Shown piece by piece: positions 58,401-64,000 of a stretch of DNA of 64,000 bases. The translations under genes and the position numbers were made by a program. The first letter of the stretch is position 1, and the number at the start of each line of letters is the position of its first letter. Origin of the DNA: Castanea sativa (taxonomy: Eukaryota; Streptophyta; Magnoliopsida; Fagales; Fagaceae); assembly GCF_040712315.1 (NCBI RefSeq), contig NC_134015.1:42925464-42989463 (forward strand). Reading direction: 5' to 3'. The notes under the pieces were generated by a model. That model did no database searches, was not told the DNA's origin, and worked only from the letters and a program-made list of their open reading frames with translations.

Positions 58401-59873
58401 ATTAATGAATAATAATAAATCAAATTCACTTAAAAAAAAAAACAGAATAGTAACATTCCCAAAAGGGGGTAAAATTAATGAATAAATGTAACTGTTGGGA
58501 ATGAACAAATGAATCTATATCATATACTATATATAATAGCAGAAGACTTTTCCTGCGATTAAGAAGATGCTGCCATGTAGGAAAAATGCCCACTTCAAAT
58601 TCTGCCACTTATGAGTTAAAAAGCGATAAATTATGTTTTTTGGCAATGCGACAACACCGTTTAAGAGCCTTTCATTATTAACTGTACGGAGAAAGAGGAA
58701 GAGAACAGAGTCTGGTAAAAATACAAACGAAAGGCTTGAGAAAGATATAGTCACAAGGATTTATAAAGTTCGTACGACGCCAAGAGAGAAATATCTAAGT
58801 TCCACAATTATTTTCAGTTTTTCCACCGCCATTTGTTCCCCTGCTAGACTCAGAACACTGAAACCGCAGGCACACATAGGATTTGAGATCGAGGAAGAGA
58901 AATCTAAGTGCCATTAACTCCGTCAATCAGGCCATTTACCTGCCATCATTAGATTGTTGAAACTGCCACCTGTAATTTTTTTCCCCTTTCTTATATTTGG
59001 GTATGATATATGACTTAGTATGAAATATGACTTAGTTTTTGGGTATTTTGGTTGGATAGGTATAGACTTAGATATTTGCTTTGATGTTTTGGGATTTACT
59101 GTTACAGTTTGTAGATTTCAGATTTTGATGTTGTTTGTTTCGTTATGGATATGTTTACATTCTTTCCTTTTTGCCCTAACTCACTTTTTCTCTCTCACTT
59201 TCCATCTCTGTTTGTTTCCCAAGAAAGTTGTGATTATATATGCTTTGTTATTTGTTATTTTTCTTTAAAGAGTATAACTCAAGGGATTATCCAGTTTGCG
59301 TAATTAGAAACAATGAGGTTTTTGATTGGTTGTTGAGAAGATGGAGGATTAAGTGAGGGAATGATGAGGGAAATTGGAATTTATTTTTGACTAATTGAAT
59401 GAGCAAAGTTTCAGTTTTTGGTTTTGGTTTTGTTAGAAACTAAACAGTAAAAAATGTGTGGAAAGGTTATTAATTCGATGCTTCATTTTTTGCTGGAATT
59501 GTACTGGAAAAGAAATAAATGTGAACATTATTTAGGCTTTTACTATTGTTCATATTTAAATTTCATGCTTGGTATTTGATGCGACCTATTTTCTTTAATT
59601 CAAATACTTATCTTAGGAATGCTAATCTATCCCACAAAAAAAAAAAAAAAGAATGCTAATCTTAGAAATTAAAGAAAGTTTACATTTTTTTATACACATA
59701 TATAAAAATTATAATCTTCTCTGTTGCCTATGACATTCACATCAAATGGTATTTCCTCACCCATCTATCATTCGCTTCTCTCATCTATATCTTCAGTCAC
59801 GCTTCATTGGTCCTCTAATTTTCTCTCTCTTTTTTTGTAGATCAAGCATAGATCGTTTCATTAGCTTTCAACA
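58401..59873. other. No recognised gene
   Basis: AT-rich with one somewhat denser stretch at 58620-58920 that has an open frame (58633-58917) of unknown nature, rich in Lys/Arg. T-rich leader-like sequence occurs at 59150-59220. A block at 59835-59873 (ATAGATCGTTTCATTAGCTT) recurs at 63500-63530. Confidence 0.4.
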
Positions 59874-59969
59874 TGTAGGGAAATTTAGACCCCGGTTGAT
59901 AGAATTAACAAGTTTTAAACCCAAGTTGTTAATTAGATTTATTATGAATATACCTTGTTAAAACAAACT

Positions 59970-61053
59970 GAAAGTTTGGATTTGTGTTAAAAACACAAGA
60001 GCTGTTTAGACTCCTAATTAATAATAAAATTACGACTCAGTTGATTTTATTCTAACTTAAACTAAGTGCGTAAACAAGAGTAAATGAAAGCGCAATCAAC
60101 TGACACTACTCTAGTGCATAAACATAAACAACAAACAATAAAAGTAAGCACAAGAGTAAGGGAAGAGAGATGCAAACACAAGATAACAAGGCGATGTGTT
60201 ATCGAAGAGGAAACTGAAGAATTCGGTGAAAAATCTCTCCGCCGCCCTCCAAGTGGTAAATTGATCCACTAGAGAATAAAATTAGAGTACACAAATAACA
60301 AAAGACCCTCCAAGCCTAGTCTACCCAATGTACTTGAGCCCTCCAAGCTCCTGCTACCAACGGACTTTACAGAGTCATGTCTTCTCTAGCTTTCTGAATC
60401 CTGCAATACGCCCAATTGCATCTACCAAGCCTCACCGGCTTCTTTTGGCAAATCCCCAAAGCTTCCTAATCTCCAAAACACTCTCTACACTCTAAAAAGG
60501 TCTAGGTTGTGTTTGGGTACAAATCTCCCCTCAATGTATGACAATGGGAGAAAGAATGAGAAGAGGCTACAATGATTTCTCACTAAGGATGTGTAGCTCT
60601 CTCTCTCTAAAAGATGGGTGTGGGTGTTATAGAAAACCTATCTAGGGTTTTTCTCTCTAAGTGACCTCCTTACACATTTATGAGTAATAAGGGTATATAT
60701 AGTATGGGTAAAGGGTAAGAAACTCACACTTAAAAATCTTCCAGGCAGAGAGTTTTGCGGGTATTTCATGGGAAGGCCTTACCCGTGAAACATTCGCGAA
60801 ATCCTCCAGGCTGGCACGACTCTTCAACTTCAAGTCATGTGCTTCTCACATGCCCTTTTCGTAGGAACCCTTCTCACGAGCTAGTCGCGAAATGTACTGA
60901 TTTTCAATTAAGCTTGAGTTTTCACCAACTTAATACTAAACTTAATACAATAAAATCCCACAAAAATACAAGGACACAAAAATACAATTACAACATTTTT
61001 TGTCATGGAGTAAAGCCAACATAAAACATAAATGTAAATCACAACCTTATACA
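59970..61053 (-). mobile_element. Solo LTR, family F5, reversed, nested
   Basis: From TGAAAGTTTGGATTTGTG to CACAACCTTATACA, the reverse complement of the F5 LTR at 40881-41921. It lies between AACAAAC (59963-59969) and AACAAAC (61054-61060), in a repetitive target, so the exact duplication length is uncertain. It contains no gene. Confidence 0.78.
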
Positions 61054-61101
61054 AACAAACATCAATATCATGTCAATATCATGCACAACGGAATAGTAAA
61101 T

Positions 61102-62518
61102 TGTTAGGATTAGTACCCTTATATCCTATTGTATGATGCTATGTATGTTATTTTGTATGACATTATATAAGACTTAATGTTGTGATTAATAAAATTATTT
61201 TATTATTATCTAAAATAATAGTAACATGAATATTGAGACATTATCATATAGTCCATGAGATGCGTAGTATGTCATTTATATGAAAAATCACAGAATATAT
61301 AAATCACAAATTTTTTGTAAACTCAGAATTTTAGTTTGTAGTCGGTAATGAAATTGGGCATTTCATCTGCGAAGATTATAACATATCAACTAAGATGATT
61401 TGTCTTGATCATGGAAATGATGATTTCTAGTTGGTATGTTAATATGTTTTAAGAATTAAGACATATTGAACTGGACCCCTGTGAGATTTATTATTCTCCT
61501 AACGACTGTCAAATGAATAATAAACTCACAACTTATATGTACATGAACTCTTAATCCTGAGAGGATAATGGACATGATCATGAAGTGTAGGTTACTTTGA
61601 TATATCAGGAGTGAGATCTATAGTTACGGTCAAAACCTCAGTATGTTGGGCAACTACATTTAGTGTTGATGGAACATATATTCTCAAGATGGAATTCATA
61701 GTCTCTTAATAGAAATACAAAATATTCTCTTGAGATAAGTTTAATGAGTTCGTTATTCAGAATGTTAGGCCTAACTACTTTAGTAAATTGTTGCTAGAGT
61801 ATATATTTATGAAATTGGATTTCATAAATATATGATGAATAACTTAAAGGATTAAACCGGATACTCAAGGATAAGATGAGTAATTTACAAAGTGGCAGTC
61901 TACATTTATGACTTTATGTTACTATGAATATTTTATGTAGGGGTTGCATATACAATAAAATCTTGGGATATAATTTATAAATAAGGTCTAGAGTGCAACT
62001 ATATTTATATAGTAGTATTAAATATAATTAATGGTAACTTTGGACTTGTCAAGAGTTGACAGAAAAGCCCAAGACCCATTGGAGTTAGTGTCTTATTGGT
62101 TCCTTTTGGTTCCACTCCAAGCCACACACTTAAGCCCAATTGGAAATGCCCAAAACGCCAGCCCAATTAGATAATCAATTAGATACAAAGGAGAAACATA
62201 CAGAATTTTCTGTAGAGGATTGTAAAAACACTATTATGAAGTGGTTTATGTAAGTGTTAGACACTTTGACATTCTTCCTTTATAAGCTGATTGAGAGACC
62301 ACACATCTTGGGCGTTAGTGAAATTGGAGTGAAGATTGAAAGTGTTCTCAAGTGTTTCTGATCTTCGGTTTTGAAATTCATCGTTCCAAGGTACACTCTC
62401 TTGTTCTCAAATTCTGAAACTTATATAGTACATGTTAACTTTTATAAATAAAGTAGATCCGTTATTTTTTCCGCTGCATATGTTTTGTATGTGATACAAA
62501 CTTGTATATTTTTCATCA
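61102..62518 (+). mobile_element. Solo LTR of the Copia-1 family, nested
   Basis: From TGTTAGGATTAGTACCC to ATTTTTCATCA, matching the Copia-1 LTR along its length. It has a perfect five-base duplication TAAAT (61097-61101 and 62519-62523). It is inserted in the Sirevirus-family LTR. Confidence 0.88.
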
Positions 62519-63304
62519 TAAATAAGACAAAATATGATGACCCAAGAAAACCAATGAAACAAACTCATTTCACAGTAAAAAAACCTAGGGAGAAACCTTC
62601 CCGAAAAGCAATTCACTATAGTAAAGAGAAATTTCAGATCTAGTACAAAACCTTTGTCCCTATATTCTACAATCCTAATAGATGAACTTTCAGCAAAAAC
62701 CTTCTACTGCTTTAGAATATCTGAACTCTTTAGTATATGAACGCCACCAATGATGCACGGATCCCATTACATGACTAACTCCCAGCAACATGAAGAAGCT
62801 ATTGTTGGCTACAAAGTTCTTCACTTCATCAACAATGAAGATCAAGAAGTACTTGGTTACAAAACCCTAAGGCGCAAAAGACGTAGTAACTTCTTGCAGA
62901 AAGAAGAAGGCACTAGGTCACTCAATGCATATGTGACGGCCTTTAAAATAAGCCTTATATATGTCTAGGGTTGTGAGAAAAAAAACCCGACACATACACA
63001 TCAGCTTGGGCCGAAAATCAGATCTGAAAATTCTAATTCCGTAAGTTTTGATAGAAACAGCTTGTGTTGAGCTTCCATCGAGCTTCAACATTAAATCTCA
63101 ATAGATACTAATTCTGTTGAGGTATTTGTTGAGCTTTAATGAACAACTTTTCTTGACTTGTTTCTTGGTCCAATCTTCATGACTTTAATACTTGACTTGA
63201 ACTCTTGTTTCTTGAAGCACTAAACTCATCCTAGATTTACCCAATTACAAGTAAAGTGCATTTTTTCAAAGGATTAGTTAATTACATAAAATATATCCTT
63301 AACA

Positions 63305-64000
63305 CAACCCAGCAATTCAATATGCAATGTACTTGATGGGATAGTTTCTCTGTTTCATGTACTGAGAAACTATGGCGACAATTTTTCTCTCTTCTATATC
63401 TCCTCTGCTCCTCTCTCAAACCCTAAAACACACAAAGGCTGAAACTAATCATGTATTAGAGGGCTTTAATCTCCTCTCCTTTTTTTTTTCTCAGTTCAAG
63501 TATAGATTGTTTCATTAGCTTTCAATTCAGCAAATCAATATGCAGACAAGGTATTTGATGAGGATAATTCACGCGTGAGAGAAAGCTCCAACGATAGGCC
63601 AATGAGAAAAAAGGAAGCAATCAGAAGTAGAGAGGAACATTTTCAGTCCATACACTCTGTGGAAGAGAATTACCTTCACAACTGCTTCGCTCATACCGGA
63701 GAGGTATAACTCTATAAATTTTCTGTGCCGTTGTCTTTGTCTTTGGATTCGTGATTGTCATCTTTAGCAAACCCTAAGAAGCCTGCTATTTTCCTCAACA
63801 ACCCCATCGGGAATTTGAGAAGAAAAAAGCGCTGATTGTTTGGTATTTTTTGTCTAGTATTGTATGGTTTGTGAGAATAAAATAAAAGATGATATAAATA
63901 ATTAAATATGAAAGACCTTGGAAGAGAGAAAGAGGAAGAGAAGTGGTGGGAAGAAATGGAAAGTATATAGTGGGTGGCCTTGGTCTTTTTCGGGGTTTCT
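63305..64000. other. Gene-fragment-like region, mostly unassigned
   Basis: About 63340-63470 is leader-like. 63480-63540 repeats the block at 59835-59873 together with its right continuation at 63313-63330. The rest to the window end is AT-rich or purine-rich without a recognisable product. Confidence 0.4.
63641..63702 (+). pseudogene. Possible exon fragment of an RBP45/47-type RNA-binding protein
   Basis: The frame reads HSVEENYLHNCFAHTGE and is followed directly by a GT donor (GAG then GTATAAC). This matches the fragment at 36225-36285 at most positions and resembles the end of the first exon in plant RBP45/47 genes, where CFSHTGE precedes an intron. Upstream the frame stays open back to about 63510 without known domains. 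I see no further exon before the window end. Confidence 0.4.

Larger units (their letters stand above)
59874..63304 (-). mobile_element. Sirevirus-family solo LTR, reversed, with two nested solo LTRs
   Basis: It begins TGTAGGGAAATTTAGACC and ends ATCCTTAACA. It is the reverse complement of the Sirevirus-like LTR family at 37500-38509. The flanking bases are CAACA (59869-59873) and CAACC (63305-63309), four of five matching. The two inserted LTRs split it into three pieces. Confidence 0.75.

Overview
This window is a repeat-dense piece of a plant nuclear genome, most likely a woody eudicot. It is AT-rich, has long microsatellites, several Copia-type LTR retrotransposons primed by initiator Met-tRNA, Ty3/Gypsy and CACTA remnants, and host genes of plant-only type (BAHD acyltransferases, a secreted cysteine-rich peptide). 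I cannot name the species. I see no bacterial genes, rRNA, CRISPR array or intact virus. Most of the sequence is transposable elements nested inside each other, and many junctions can be fixed to the base by target-site duplications (TSDs).

Layout. 1-11.2 kb: a solo LTR (family F6) carries a second, reverse-oriented solo LTR, which carries a decayed full-length Copia element (Copia-1). 12.3-14.4 kb: a decayed coding region of a plant transposon-associated protein family. 16.4-18.4 kb: a diverged second copy of the segment at the window start, with a palindromic tandem array and a partial F6 LTR that keeps the empty insertion site. 19.0-21.1 kb: the host island, a vinorine-synthase-like BAHD gene with a one-base frameshift, divergent from a two-exon secreted cysteine-rich peptide gene. 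22.1-32.1 kb: a third F6 LTR, reversed, split by an 8.9-kb CACTA element without transposase that carries two tandem arrays (about 345 and 314 bp units) and gene fragments resembling a telomere-repeat-binding factor and the chaperonin subunit CCT1. 32.1-37.5 kb: duplicated remnants and a possible RNA-binding-protein fragment. 37.5-44.5 kb: a Sirevirus-like LTR element with gag but no recognisable pol. 46.9-49.2 kb: a Gypsy gag fragment and the 3' end of a second CACTA element. 49.8-57.1 kb: a second BAHD copy, now a pseudogene, split by two LTR elements (Copia-2 and a small gag-only element). 57.1-59.9 kb: AT-rich, with a 129-bp (CT)n tract and a MITE-like inverted repeat. 59.9-63.3 kb: a Sirevirus-family solo LTR containing two other solo LTRs. 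63.3-64 kb: another possible RNA-binding-protein fragment.

The host signal is a small BAHD acyltransferase cluster that grew by segmental duplication and was then broken by transposons: copy 1 is nearly intact, copy 2 is dead, and a third site keeps only downstream flank. I found no convincing new biological system. The best leads are the gene-capturing CACTA element, the unannotated-looking cysteine-rich peptide gene, the palindromic array, and the gag-only retroelements.
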